Notes: generated by a model not told the origin, from the sequence alone. 52,580 nucleotides of DNA from Denitrovibrio sp. (GCA_002869145.1 PKTM01000001.1:1-52580); one strand, 5' to 3'. Shown: positions 40,144-48,538, counted from the first letter of the stretch. Made by a program: numbers and translations.

Positions 40144-41142
40144 TTATGAATTATAAGGAAGTTTATCGACTGCCGCGTCAAGATGTCCGCGATAAAAGCG
40201 CGCATAATCTCTGATGAGGGAGTTGATGTGTGTGTGACCGACGATCTCCGCTACTGCTGATATATCTACTCCGGCCATAAGAAGGTTTGATATAAATGTC
40301 TTTCTGAGCAGGTGTGCCGCTCCTGGTATGCCTTGTTTGTCTAACAAGCTGCTTATCGCTATACTTGCTGTTGTCTGGCTCATCTTAAATAACGTAGGTA
40401 TCCTGTTGGGGATCTCTTTTAATATATCATCCAGCTGCGCGTTAATCTTAACATACCTGCGCCTGGTTCCTTTGCCTTGTACAGAGATATATCCGTTTTG
40501 AATGTCTGTTACTTTCAGATTCAGGACCTCTGTAATTCTCATACCAGTATTCAGGATGATATTAACAATGTAGTAAAGGTCGATGTTCCGGTTCTTTGCA
40601 TCTTCCAGTAGACGGCCTATTTGTTTTTTACTGAGCGGCTGAAACTCATTTTGCATCACCTTTATAGCCTTAAGGTACTGGAACTGATTCTTGTCGATAT
40701 ATTCATCCTGCATAGCCCAATTAAACATTACTTTAGCTCTGATGATATGACTGTTTACTGATCTCGGTTTATACCTGTCCTTAAGGTATCCCATATACTT
40801 AATGCCGTCGTTCTTCGTTATCTGTTTGATCCGTTTCTGTCCACCGAGAAAGTCTATAAGACAGTTTATATTGTACTCTGTGATCGTAATGGTACGATCT
40901 GATGCGTAGGTGTTTAGATACGCCATGAATAATTCTTTCAGCTCTTCAAGAGTGATGCCATATTCAAGACGAGTGACACGATCTTTGAGTATCTCGCGCT
41001 CTCTGATAGCGGCCCTGTTGTTAGCTACACGCTTATTGTCAGTCTTTAGCGATTCCTCGTAAACGATACCGTCTAGCTTGTATCTGAGACTGTAAAACTT
41101 ACGATCCTTGCGCTTTATGACATTGAAATTCATCTTTGACAT
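40144..41142 (-). CDS. int: tyrosine integrase
   Basis: 332 aa. An N-terminal arm-binding domain (KRKDRKFYSLRYKLDG), a SAM-like core-binding domain (residues ~65-160), then the catalytic domain with Arg202 (NTGMRITEVLNL), Lys224 (QGKGTRRR), His277 and Arg280 (HLLRKT), His303 (GHTH) and Tyr313 (RDYARFY), the full catalytic set. It integrates and excises the phage by site-specific recombination at attP. It is the last gene of the leftward arm, beside the repeat-rich candidate attP. An HTH gene lies just upstream. Confidence 0.93.
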   Translation of the reverse strand: MSKMNFNVIKRKDRKFYSLRYKLDGIVYEESLKTDNKRVANNRAAIREREILKDRVTRLEYGITLEELKELFMAYLNTYASDRTITITEYNINCLIDFLGGQKRIKQITKNDGIKYMGYLKDRYKPRSVNSHIIRAKVMFNWAMQDEYIDKNQFQYLKAIKVMQNEFQPLSKKQIGRLLEDAKNRNIDLYYIVNIILNTGMRITEVLNLKVTDIQNGYISVQGKGTRRRYVKINAQLDDILKEIPNRIPTLFKMSQTTASIAISSLLDKQGIPGAAHLLRKTFISNLLMAGVDISAVAEIVGHTHINSLIRDYARFYRGHLDAAVDKLPYNS

Positions 41143-41145
41143 ATG

Positions 41146-41328
41146 TTACCTACTGACACAGTATAAATCTAACTGCATGAAGTTATCAATATCATCTTTA
41201 ATAAAGAAGACTTGTTTGCCGATCTCCTTCTGCTTAAGATGATCCCTGACATGCTCTTTAAAGGTGTTCACTGACACGCCGATATACTGAGCAGCTTCTT
41301 TTTGGTTCATGTATGGTTTTGTTTCCAT
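41146..41328 (-). CDS. excisionase-like helix-turn-helix protein
   Basis: 60 aa from ATG 41328, chosen because AGGAG/GAGG lies just upstream; a longer in-frame start at 41361 lacks a site. YMNQKEAAQYIGVSVNTFKEHV is a winged helix-turn-helix of the excisionase type, followed by GKQVFFIKDDIDNFM, the wing and closing strand. Only 3 bp separate it from int. By position and fold it probably bends DNA to direct excision. Confidence 0.7.
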   Translation of the reverse strand: METKPYMNQKEAAQYIGVSVNTFKEHVRDHLKQKEIGKQVFFIKDDIDNFMQLDLYCVSR

Positions 41329-41372
41329 ATCCTCAGCTCCTGGCGATCCCAAAGACCGCACAGATTAGAAAT

Positions 41373-41765
41373 TTATAAAGGTAGTTGAAAAACACCTATG
41401 ATGTTTAACGCAGGATCCTCTGCCATCATCTTTAAAAAACGGCCTGTTTCTATTCGATGTATTATTATATTTGGATCTACATCGGTAAACCTTATCGCGT
41501 ATAATTCAGAATTTTCGATATATTCTTCTTTATACTCACGCCAGCGGAGAGCTTCTTTAAGGTTTCCACTCAGGAAAACATTAAAATCTATCCCATAACG
41601 ATCTGATATTTTGGTTAAGATTGAAATTTTTGGGGGGTTCATATTTTGCTCATATTTATGTACTTGCTGTGCACTAACTCCAATAATTTTTCCTAACTGC
41701 TTCTGAGTATGGTTTTTTTTCTTTCTGATTTCCCGTATCATGTTGCCTATATGCTTCTCACTCAC
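41373..41765 (-). CDS. XRE-family transcriptional regulator
   Basis: A 130-aa protein. The N-terminal helix-turn-helix (IREIRKKKNHTQKQLGKIIGVSAQQVHKYEQ) is a standard XRE domain. The C-terminal part (ALRWREYKEEYIENSELYAI) lacks any peptidase motif. Lying next to int and the excisionase-like gene and far from the main operators, it may control integration functions. It overlaps the YopX gene by 8 bp. Confidence 0.75.
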   Translation of the reverse strand: MSEKHIGNMIREIRKKKNHTQKQLGKIIGVSAQQVHKYEQNMNPPKISILTKISDRYGIDFNVFLSGNLKEALRWREYKEEYIENSELYAIRFTDVDPNIIIHRIETGRFLKMMAEDPALNIIGVFQLPL

Positions 41766-42129
41766 CGGACACCTCCAATAGTTCAGGGTTTTGAAATACG
41801 TTACCGATTACTTCAAAAAAATGAGTGCTATTATGATTTTCATTCGTTCCCCAATAAGGCACATTAAATGCACCGTCCTCAAATTTAACCAAATAATTGC
41901 CCCAGTTCCAGCCGTGACCATTTATAGAGCCATTAACACCTGCTAATATATCCCCTTCATATATCTCCACACCGTTTTTATCTTTGAGTCCCACGCATTC
42001 AAGAGGTAATGCCTGATCTATAAAATAGCCATCTTCTACATAGCCCTTGGGAAAATTACGCCCTTCAGACGGGTAGCACATCACTTCGTTAAACTTATCC
42101 CATACTCGGTATTTGTGATCTCTAAGCAT
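41758..42129 (-). CDS. YopX family protein
   Basis: A 123-aa protein with the family signature: KYRVWDKFNEVMCYP at the start, LECVGLKDKNGVEIYEGDIL in the centre, and HFFEVIGNVFQNPELL at the end. YopX proteins are widespread in phages; their function is not known. It starts directly at the end of the preceding gene in the leftward operon. Confidence 0.88.
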   Translation of the reverse strand: MLRDHKYRVWDKFNEVMCYPSEGRNFPKGYVEDGYFIDQALPLECVGLKDKNGVEIYEGDILAGVNGSINGHGWNWGNYLVKFEDGAFNVPYWGTNENHNSTHFFEVIGNVFQNPELLEVSGE

Positions 42130-42999
42130 CTACTCATTCCCCTCGAAGTCAGCAACAGCAATTTCGATGTGATCCAGATTGATCTGATACGCCTCAAACA
42201 GGGCGTTGCGTGCTTCGTCCGGTGATACATGGGTTCCGGCTACAACGATCTCGGTCTTGTGCTGCACTTTGGCAGCGTAGAGGTCTATAGTCTCGGTGGA
42301 TTGCTCGTCAAAGTTCTTGCCTGTTATCTTGAGCTTTCCTGCGAAGTTGTCTTTAAGGACTACTCTTATAAAGTCTCTGACAAGCTTTTTATCAAGTGAA
42401 CCTTTTGATCTTCCCATGCTGATCTTGATATCCGCTGAAAGTCCTTTGAGCATATCCAAACCTTTGAACATATCTCCGTGTTCCGAATCAAGGATAGCAT
42501 GTACGAAGTCCATCGCCGGAGCTTCCGCTTTGATCTCTACAGAGCGGTACACCTCCCACTGAGTAACCGTATCGTAAGCGTTTTGCTTAAAGATAGGACT
42601 TACCCCTGCGGACTGATCGTCTGTCAGCCAGCGCATGAAATCTGCGAAGCCGGAGGCCATGTTTCCGAAAGTTACAAGGCACTGCTTGAAAGGATCTATC
42701 AGCGCATATGCTATGTCGCAGAGTGCTGGTTCCGGCTCCATGACGTTACCTTCATTATCGAAGCGTACCGGGTAAAACTTCTTTTCTTTGATCAGACTAA
42801 CTATGAAGAGTCTGCGATCGGAAAGCTCAATCCCTTCGTGTATCTTGAAAGTAAGTTCCTGTGATCTGCCGTCGAATGTGCCGTAGTCCATGCCTCCTTC
42901 TTCGAGTGATGTGAGTTTATCTGCGAGGCCGTGATAGAAGACCTCTTCGGCTGCTTCCATCCTGTAGTAGTTGATTGTTACTGGTTTGCGTTCTGACAT
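42130..42999 (-). CDS. hypothetical protein, DUF6731-like
   Basis: A 289-aa protein with AGGAGAA upstream of ATG. N-terminal PVTINYYRMEAAEEVFYHGL, central KEKKFYPVRFDNEG and FGNMASGFADFMRWLTDDQ, C-terminal ARNALFEAYQINLDH. The order resembles a family of phage proteins of unknown function (DUF6731, from memory). Some leftward-operon proteins of this size counter host defence, but nothing here proves that. Confidence 0.5.
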   Translation of the reverse strand: MSERKPVTINYYRMEAAEEVFYHGLADKLTSLEEGGMDYGTFDGRSQELTFKIHEGIELSDRRLFIVSLIKEKKFYPVRFDNEGNVMEPEPALCDIAYALIDPFKQCLVTFGNMASGFADFMRWLTDDQSAGVSPIFKQNAYDTVTQWEVYRSVEIKAEAPAMDFVHAILDSEHGDMFKGLDMLKGLSADIKISMGRSKGSLDKKLVRDFIRVVLKDNFAGKLKITGKNFDEQSTETIDLYAAKVQHKTEIVVAGTHVSPDEARNALFEAYQINLDHIEIAVADFEGNE

Positions 43000-43001
43000 A
43001 A

Positions 43002-43208
43002 TTATTCTCCTATATGATTAATATTCACTATTATTGTTTGTTTTAGTAACTGTCTGAGGCGAAGAAACAGCCATAAAAAGCCCCAAATAGCTATTGATAT
43101 AGCATCACCCCAATGGAGAAATGTTTTACCGTAAATAACTTCTTCTGCGACCATGAAAAAGCCGTTTGTTATTATCCATCCACCGACACAGATTATTAGT
43201 TCTGACAT
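43002..43208 (-). CDS. small two-helix membrane protein
   Basis: 68 aa from ATG 43208, preceded by AAGGAG at good distance; the longer frame from 43235 lacks a site. Two hydrophobic helices are visible: ELIICVGGWIITNGFFMVA and AISIAIWGFLWLFLRL, with a short loop carrying charged residues. Probably an inner-membrane protein. Function unknown. Confidence 0.65.
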   Translation of the reverse strand: MSELIICVGGWIITNGFFMVAEEVIYGKTFLHWGDAISIAIWGFLWLFLRLRQLLKQTIIVNINHIGE

Positions 43209-43561
43209 GTGTGTTCTCCTTGTATTTTGTTCCACTGATCTCTAGCAGCAGAATTTGTCTTATGTTTATCTGTAGATATTCCGCACTGACAAAAAAGCTT
43301 TACGAGTCCATCCTCTTTACGCCACTTAAAACCTTTGCTTCCACACTTACAGGCTTTAATAGTTCTAATCAGCGCATTTGACGGTTTATTATTCATCTGA
43401 CGTTTTTTACGGAACAGGTTTTTATTGCCTGTCATCTCAATCATAGTTTGACGATATTGCGCCCACCAATAAGCCTCTTCTTTTTTTGTTTCAGCTTCAT
43501 TAGCCATTTCCACACAGTATTCAGCGTGTTCGGCTAAGCTCTGGCCACTGAGGAAGCTCAT
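43196..43561 (-). CDS. Lar-like zinc-ribbon protein
   Basis: A 121-aa protein. The C-terminal half carries CKCGSKGFKWRKEDG, then LFCQCG, then AARDQWNKI, the pattern of restriction-alleviation (Lar) type zinc ribbons with the closing Trp-Asn. Lar proteins modulate type I restriction-modification; transfer of that function to this protein is inference. Start overlaps the preceding stop (ATGA). Confidence 0.65.
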   Translation of the reverse strand: MSFLSGQSLAEHAEYCVEMANEAETKKEEAYWWAQYRQTMIEMTGNKNLFRKKRQMNNKPSNALIRTIKACKCGSKGFKWRKEDGLVKLFCQCGISTDKHKTNSAARDQWNKIQGEHTCQN

Positions 43562-43968
43562 ACATCACCTCTTGCTTCAGCAAGTGCTTGCTCCATTTTA
43601 TTAATAGCAATAGTTTTCTTTTCCATTATTGTTTTAAACCAATCTGCATCTAGATCAAGGTCATTTGGTCTAGCATTTTCTTCTGTATGTAAATAAGCCC
43701 TAAAAGCGTCCAACGACTCCACAAGCTCAGTGTTGACTTCTTCCGAATCGCTCAATTTCTCAGCATTTTTACAAGCCAGCTTATGCCATTTGTCACAATC
43801 CGCTTTCAGTTTGCCAATCTCGGATAACAGTTCGTTAACATCATATCTCCATTCACTTATATGGGAGCGATAGTTACAATTGCCACATTTGACATACAGT
43901 CCTAAACAGTCGTCTTGTCGTCCTCTATCTTCTTTACATTCTGGGCACGGTTTCAATTTATCGCTCAT
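43558..43968 (-). CDS. zinc-ribbon protein with helical tail
   Basis: A 136-aa protein. The N-terminal LKPCPECKEDRG, then VKCGNC, is a Lar-type zinc ribbon. About 90 helical residues follow (ELLSEIGKLKADCDKWHKLA onward), likely a coiled coil. It is the second of several adjacent Cys-rich proteins and may act with its neighbours. Confidence 0.65.
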   Translation of the reverse strand: MSDKLKPCPECKEDRGRQDDCLGLYVKCGNCNYRSHISEWRYDVNELLSEIGKLKADCDKWHKLACKNAEKLSDSEEVNTELVESLDAFRAYLHTEENARPNDLDLDADWFKTIMEKKTIAINKMEQALAEARGDV

Positions 43969-44249
43969 TACTCACCTCCTGTGTCTTTGCCTAGAAAGTC
44001 AGAATGAGTTTCTTTAAAGTCAGAGATAAATTCATCAAATTCACCGTATAAGAAATCTCTATTGCAAACAGGGCAACCATTATCTTCCTCCATTAAAAGC
44101 ATCTGAATATTTGGGTCTGAGACAGCACATTTGACTATTTCTTTCTGACACTCGGTACATAAGGTTGTACTTGTGTTTGCATGGCTTAGCCTTAACCATA
44201 TCTCAGCTTCTTTTCCGCACATGACACATATTTCTTTATTCTCGCTCAC
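43968..44249 (-). CDS. Cys-rich protein with three CxxC pairs
   Basis: 93 aa from GTG 44249, chosen because AAGGAGG lies 8 bp upstream; the longer frame from GTG 44270 would contain that site. CVMC, CTEC and CPVC pairs suggest one or two zinc sites. No family recognised. A highly structured leader precedes it. Confidence 0.6.
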   Translation of the reverse strand: MSENKEICVMCGKEAEIWLRLSHANTSTTLCTECQKEIVKCAVSDPNIQMLLMEEDNGCPVCNRDFLYGEFDEFISDFKETHSDFLGKDTGGE

Positions 44250-44270
44250 TTTTCTTTCCTCCTTAAACAC

Positions 44271-44499
44271 GGGGCTGACTGTCTGCCAGCCCCTAAGTGC
44301 GCCAACACTCCGGAACTATTATTCCAACTACTTTCTAGCCCCATGCGAGGGCTAAAGGGTGGATGGAATTAACATCCGTGTTACTTATTTTCCGCTAACT
44401 AACGTTTTTGCGGAATTATGTTAGTTATCCATACATCGCCACACCATAAGACGTGCTGTATCTTGCTCTATCTGCATCTATTCTCATCTGATTAGCTTG
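44271..44499 (-). ncRNA. structured intergenic RNA with hairpins and a possible pseudoknot
   Basis: Non-coding between two leftward genes. Stems seen: GGGGCTG/CAGCCCC (44271-44293); a nested pair with outer ATTCCA/TGGAAT (44321, 44364) and inner TAGCCC/GGGCTA (44336, 44349); and an interleaved pair, TTCCGC (44390-44395) with GCGGAA (44410-44415) and AACTAAC (44397-44403) with GTTAGTT (44420-44426), which crosses as an H-type pseudoknot does. The first hairpin lies just before the next ribosome binding site. Likely a cis-regulatory leader, a processed RNA or an RNA gene. A 20-codon ORF at the far end lacks a ribosome binding site. Confidence 0.5.
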
Positions 44500-44859
44500 T
44501 TAGTCTGTCTTAGCCTCTTTAGCTATCTTCAAAGACAAATCCCTATCAACAAAATAAGTGTGCTGTACATGGTGCTGGACCTCTTTCGGTAAACCTTCTA
44601 AAAGCTCTGGCGGAACATCAACGCCTCTGTTTTGTGCGTTTACAAAATAGTTAGGCCTTGCTTTAACCTTGCGTACTCTCTCAGCTTCTCCGCAAGGCTG
44701 GCAGTATCCATATTTGCCGCCTGTACCGTAGTACTCAGTTCCACACTTCTCACATGTCCGGAGGCGTGCAAGACACTTTATTCCGCATCGGGTACAGTTT
44801 GCTGATGTTCTATTAGGAGAATCAAAGACACGTCCGCATTTGCATTTAAATTTGTGCAT
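44500..44859 (-). CDS. multi-zinc-ribbon protein
   Basis: A 119-aa protein with several Cys pairs: FKCKCGRVF, CTRCGIKC, CEKCGTEYYG and CQPCGEAE, then a basic helix RVRKVKARPNYFVN. It looks like two consecutive zinc ribbons and could bind nucleic acid. It lies directly downstream of the MBL hydrolase gene in the recombination cassette. Confidence 0.65.
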   Translation of the reverse strand: MHKFKCKCGRVFDSPNRTSANCTRCGIKCLARLRTCEKCGTEYYGTGGKYGYCQPCGEAERVRKVKARPNYFVNAQNRGVDVPPELLEGLPKEVQHHVQHTYFVDRDLSLKIAKEAKTD

Positions 44860-44861
44860 AG

Positions 44862-45554
44862 TTAAGCTCCATGAACATATGTAGGTATTGCTGTTTGATT
44901 CATAATCTCGTTAAGAAACCGTTGCTCGTCTGAATTGTCATTTGACAGGTGAAGCAAATGGATCGCCCTTACTTTTGATAGATCATTTGCATCTAGCATC
45001 TTCTTAAGAGTCTGTAAACTCATGTGTGTTTGCAGAAGTCTTTCTCGTCTGGTGGGATCCAGATAGTCTATAAGATCCTCACTGTAATTACATTCGATAG
45101 CTATGATGCTGAGATTCTTGAATGTGTATCTGAGATAATGCGTGTCAGTAACGAACAAGAGCTGCTGGCCGTCGTGTGTGCTGTGAATAAGGTATCCGAC
45201 AGGCTCCTTGCAGTCATGCTCTATATAGAATGGCATAATTTTGAATGTGCCTATAGTGAAAGATTTCAGCGGCTGGATCTTGTGTAGTCTATGATTGTTA
45301 GGAAGTCCGAGAGCCTCCGCTGTTCCCACGGACATGTAAACATCAACTCCCATCTTCAAAAGGTCCTTTGCGGCGAAAGAATGATCTTTATGTTCGTGTG
45401 TAATTAAACAGCCGTCGAAATCTGATAGCTTGTAGCCAAGATTCTTCTTGACGTTATTTATACTTACTCCGGCTTCCAGCAACAGCTTTGTCTTGCCGTC
45501 GGTTACACAATACATATTGCCTTTTGAGCCTGACGCGAATTGATAAAAGTTCAT
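44862..45554 (-). CDS. metallo-beta-lactamase fold hydrolase
   Basis: A 230-aa protein. LLLEAGVSINNV, the metal-binding LITHEHKDHS (His53, His55, Asp57, His58), later HDCKEPVGYLIH, LLFVTDTHYL and a final HLLHLSNDN give a YycJ-like MBL fold. Such enzymes often accompany RecT in phages. No separate exonuclease gene is seen, so a nuclease role in producing single strands for RecT is an attractive inference. Starts directly after the recT stop. Confidence 0.85.
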   Translation of the reverse strand: MNFYQFASGSKGNMYCVTDGKTKLLLEAGVSINNVKKNLGYKLSDFDGCLITHEHKDHSFAAKDLLKMGVDVYMSVGTAEALGLPNNHRLHKIQPLKSFTIGTFKIMPFYIEHDCKEPVGYLIHSTHDGQQLLFVTDTHYLRYTFKNLSIIAIECNYSEDLIDYLDPTRRERLLQTHMSLQTLKKMLDANDLSKVRAIHLLHLSNDNSDEQRFLNEIMNQTAIPTYVHGA

Positions 45555-46447
45555 TACTTATCGTCCTCTGCGTTCTCTGCGTCAAGTCCGGCCATGAAAT
45601 CAACTATACTTTCGCCTTCTGGTACGTGTATATTTTCTGTCTCTGTGACCTCTCCGGTTTCTTCATTGACTTCTGAATATTCAGCGTCCTCTGCTTCATC
45701 GTCAAAGCTGATAGTACCGCCAGCGTTCGCGTTCTGCGCTTCGTCTGCAGTAGTATTATTTGCCTCTTCTGCTTCTATAGCCTGGGCAAACTCTATTGTC
45801 ATGATTCCGTACTTGCTGATCAAGTGACGCAGGACCGTCTTTATAGCCATATAATCAAACTGCTTCTGCCAAGGTGAGTAAGAGCTACTGAAAGCAGCAC
45901 TATACTTTTTACCGTGAGCCTCGCACTGTTCTTTTGTCCAGTAAATAGTCTTTTTGAAGCCGTATATGGTTTCAATATATGCGAAGTATCCGACAACCTT
46001 GTCAGATGTCTTAGTGCCTGTTATATCGACTGCTCCTGAGAGCTTATCGAAGCTTTTAAACTCGCCTTCATACACTACATCAGCATTGATGTATTTATAT
46101 TGTCCTGTCCGCTGTGCGAGCTGGATTAGGCCTTTGTATCCGATAATGAATGTCGGAACGTTTTTATATGGAACCACATAAGCGAAACCGAGAGACTTGT
46201 CTATCGGCAGTTTAAGTGTTGCAGCTTTAAATGCTTCCATTGCAACAGCTACAGGATCGCACTTTTGCAGATTCTTATCATTACTAAACAGAGAGATCAT
46301 TGAAGCGGCGAAGGAGTCTTTGTTATTACCAAGCGCGCGCTCCAGGTTTTCCTTCATTTTGTCTGAGCTGATAACCTGCTTGTATTTGTCAACAGGTGTA
46401 ATAGCTTTGTTTGTAGGCTTTTCAGCTACGGCTGTATTCGTACTCAT
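45554..46447 (-). CDS. recT: RecT single-strand annealing protein
   Basis: A 297-aa protein. The core (PVAVAMEAFKAATLKLPIDK, GFAYVVPYKNVPTFIIGYKG, LIQLAQRTGQYKYINADVVYEGE, then SPWQKQFDYMAIKTVLRHL) is the RecT/Bet-type annealase domain. The last 60 residues are acidic and disordered. It anneals complementary single strands during phage recombination. GGAGGT precedes the ATG. It overlaps the ATPase gene by 26 bp, showing tight operon coupling. Confidence 0.95.
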   Translation of the reverse strand: MSTNTAVAEKPTNKAITPVDKYKQVISSDKMKENLERALGNNKDSFAASMISLFSNDKNLQKCDPVAVAMEAFKAATLKLPIDKSLGFAYVVPYKNVPTFIIGYKGLIQLAQRTGQYKYINADVVYEGEFKSFDKLSGAVDITGTKTSDKVVGYFAYIETIYGFKKTIYWTKEQCEAHGKKYSAAFSSSYSPWQKQFDYMAIKTVLRHLISKYGIMTIEFAQAIEAEEANNTTADEAQNANAGGTISFDDEAEDAEYSEVNEETGEVTETENIHVPEGESIVDFMAGLDAENAEDDK

Positions 46448-48305
46448 ATGACTTTACCTCCAGTTCTTTTGCATCTTCATCTACCACAAGCCTGATAAGC
46501 TGTGATCCTATTTCGATTGGTTTTGTTACTGCTTCTGCGTTGTCAATCCAGACCTGAGCATAAACGCGGTAATGTTCTGAAAGTGCATTCACAATATCCA
46601 GACCGATGTTCATCTCCGCGCCCCGGTTCAGCCCGTAACCACATTTCACACCTGACATATCAGTAGTTACACAAATCTCTTTGATGCCGCCGTTTACCTG
46701 ATTCTCAAAAAGTTTGAAACGTGCAAGCTTGAATTTGGAGTTAATCTTGCCTTCCATCAGGTCTACTTTGGCTTTAATGAATGTCTCAAGTATTAATAGT
46801 TGACGTTCAAGTTCTTCATACTCTGCCGCCAGTTCTTTTTCTTCTCCGGCAAGCTCTTTGATGCGCTCACGGGTTTTGATAGATGCAATGTATTCTGATT
46901 CCTGAGTGCGAAGGTTTGCCAGTTCTGTTTGCAATTCTGATACGTCAGTATTGGAGCTGGCTTTTGCGATCAAGGAACAGATGGACTCGATCTCTTCTTT
47001 GCGTTTAACTACATCATTAAACTTGTCAACGTCAGGATCCATGATCTCAAGTATCTGGCGATCAAGAATTTCTATCTTGTCTGCGAGATCTGCGTTATCT
47101 TGCTGAAACTGTTTGAGCTGTTCTTCATGCTCTGCTATCTGAGTTTTCAGTTTATCGTATTGTTCTCTGGCGGCCTTGCCGTTGTCCTGGATCTCTTTCA
47201 GCTTATTAGCGTGAGCAAGTTTGATCTTGTCTTCGGGGATATCCTGTCCGCATGTCCGGCATGTTTCTCCCTGAGGGCCTTCTTCTACAAGCTTCTTGTA
47301 ACAGCTGCCGTGATATTGAATATCTTTCAGCTTTGCGCCGATATAGTTTTGTAACTCTGTGATCTTGTTATTGTGATGCTCGGCTTCAGATTTGGTCGAA
47401 CGCAGCTTTTTGACAAGATCATCTTTCTGATCTTCCAGTTTGCTGCGCTTTTCGCGTGTTTCTTTTGTGGCCTGAGATACGATTTTATCTATCTCGTTTT
47501 CCAGCTCTGAGCGTTTCTTTCTCAGATCGGAAGTATCTGCGCCGGCTTTCTTGTTCTCTATCTTTTCATCAAGCTTTTTAATGTCGGCTCTGATCTGGTC
47601 GATATCATACTTGGCGGTGTCTACAAGTGAGTTCTGTAGCTCATCTATCCTGGCAGGGATTTCTTTAAGAGAATCATTGAGCTTGCGCTTTGATGCCGCC
47701 GTCTTTGTTTTGTGATCGTCAACGCTTGCACCTTTCAGTATGTCTGGAAGTTCCTGAAGCTCTTTATTTGACTTGATAACATCTTCGTCAGTTATGCCGC
47801 CGGAGACTTCCATCAGAATGTTTCTGCGCTCCTGCCATGACAAAACATTATTGAAGTATGCCGGATTAGACACGAGAGCAAAGATTTTCTGATCTACCAT
47901 CTCAGCTATATACTTGTCATAATCTTTCTGTTTGACCGGAACCTCATTAACCCAATACTCTGTTTCGTGACCTGTGAGGGTTTTCTGTGGTGCGCCTTTC
48001 TGTTTAGTCCATTTCTCCTGATAAACTTTCTCAAGTATGGTTTCTTTGCCGTCTACCACAAGGATAGCCTTTACAGCATGTTCCACACCCGACATTTCTT
48101 TTTTATTCTCAATAGTCTTGATCTGGAAGTCTGCCTTATTGTTACTGTCTTTATTAAAGAGCAGCCAAGTAAACGCATCAAAAAGAGTTGTTTTACCTGT
48201 TCCGTTGTCGCCGTTAATCGCTGTTGTATGAGGATTAAAATCTACCTTATACGAGCGAATCCCTTTGAAGTTTTTCAGCTCCATGCTTTTGAGCCGTATG
48301 TCCAT
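46422..48305 (-). CDS. SbcC/Rad50-like AAA ATPase
   Basis: A 627-aa protein. Walker A GDNGTGKTT near residues 32-40 follows LKSMELKNFKGI, typical of SMC-like ATPases. A long coiled coil is centred on a zinc hook CRTCGQDIP, and near the C-terminus VWIDNAEAVT takes the Walker B place. No SbcD-type nuclease gene is present, so it may work with the MBL hydrolase and RecT in end processing. GGAGGTA precedes the ATG. Confidence 0.88.
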   Translation of the reverse strand: MDIRLKSMELKNFKGIRSYKVDFNPHTTAINGDNGTGKTTLFDAFTWLLFNKDSNNKADFQIKTIENKKEMSGVEHAVKAILVVDGKETILEKVYQEKWTKQKGAPQKTLTGHETEYWVNEVPVKQKDYDKYIAEMVDQKIFALVSNPAYFNNVLSWQERRNILMEVSGGITDEDVIKSNKELQELPDILKGASVDDHKTKTAASKRKLNDSLKEIPARIDELQNSLVDTAKYDIDQIRADIKKLDEKIENKKAGADTSDLRKKRSELENEIDKIVSQATKETREKRSKLEDQKDDLVKKLRSTKSEAEHHNNKITELQNYIGAKLKDIQYHGSCYKKLVEEGPQGETCRTCGQDIPEDKIKLAHANKLKEIQDNGKAAREQYDKLKTQIAEHEEQLKQFQQDNADLADKIEILDRQILEIMDPDVDKFNDVVKRKEEIESICSLIAKASSNTDVSELQTELANLRTQESEYIASIKTRERIKELAGEEKELAAEYEELERQLLILETFIKAKVDLMEGKINSKFKLARFKLFENQVNGGIKEICVTTDMSGVKCGYGLNRGAEMNIGLDIVNALSEHYRVYAQVWIDNAEAVTKPIEIGSQLIRLVVDEDAKELEVKSYEYEYSRS

Positions 48306-48332
48306 ATAGATACCTCCGTTTGTTTTACTGTT

Positions 48333-48460
48333 CTCTGTGAAGCACCGGGGAATAGTGTTTGATGTATACTAATGAGGAGTATATGAGAGTATGCTCTTCA
48401 GCCTTCCCGATGCTTTACAGAGGGGCGGCAATCAGTCCGCCCGTTCTGTATTAATTTTTT
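48333..48460 (+). ncRNA. candidate small RNA with 18-bp inverted repeat and intrinsic terminator
   Basis: CTCTGTGAAGCACCGGGGAA (48333-48352) pairs with TTCCCGATGCTTTACAGAG (48404-48422), with one G-U, one mismatch and one bulge. Directly after, ACAGAG-GGGCGG and CCGCCC-GT-TCTGT form a second stem (48417-48449) followed by A and TTAATTTTTT. This is a strong terminator on the + strand, although all neighbouring genes are leftward. The ACAGA segment is shared, so the two structures compete. No clear + promoter was found. Confidence 0.45.
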
Positions 48461-48536
48461 CAGATCTAATTATATTTATATGTGTTACTTCCCTTTCGGG
48501 GCATGTGCTTTCACACATAAGGCCTATCGAAAACAC
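48432..48536 (-). CDS. 34-codon small protein
   Basis: GTG 48536 follows AAGGAGGT by 6 bp (inside the end of the upstream gene). The ORF encodes MFSIGLMCESTCPEREVTHI and 14 further residues, then TGA. Below usual annotation length. Alternatively ATG 48518 is the start. Function unknown. Its 3' end overlaps the opposite-strand terminator stem. Confidence 0.5.
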   Translation of the reverse strand: MFSIGLMCESTCPEREVTHINIIRSEKINTERAD

Positions 48537-48538
48537 CG

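Noticed and set aside
44437..44486. A 20-codon minus ORF starting ATGAGAATAGAT in the structured gap
   Set aside because: No ribosome binding site, and it lies in a region better explained by RNA structure.
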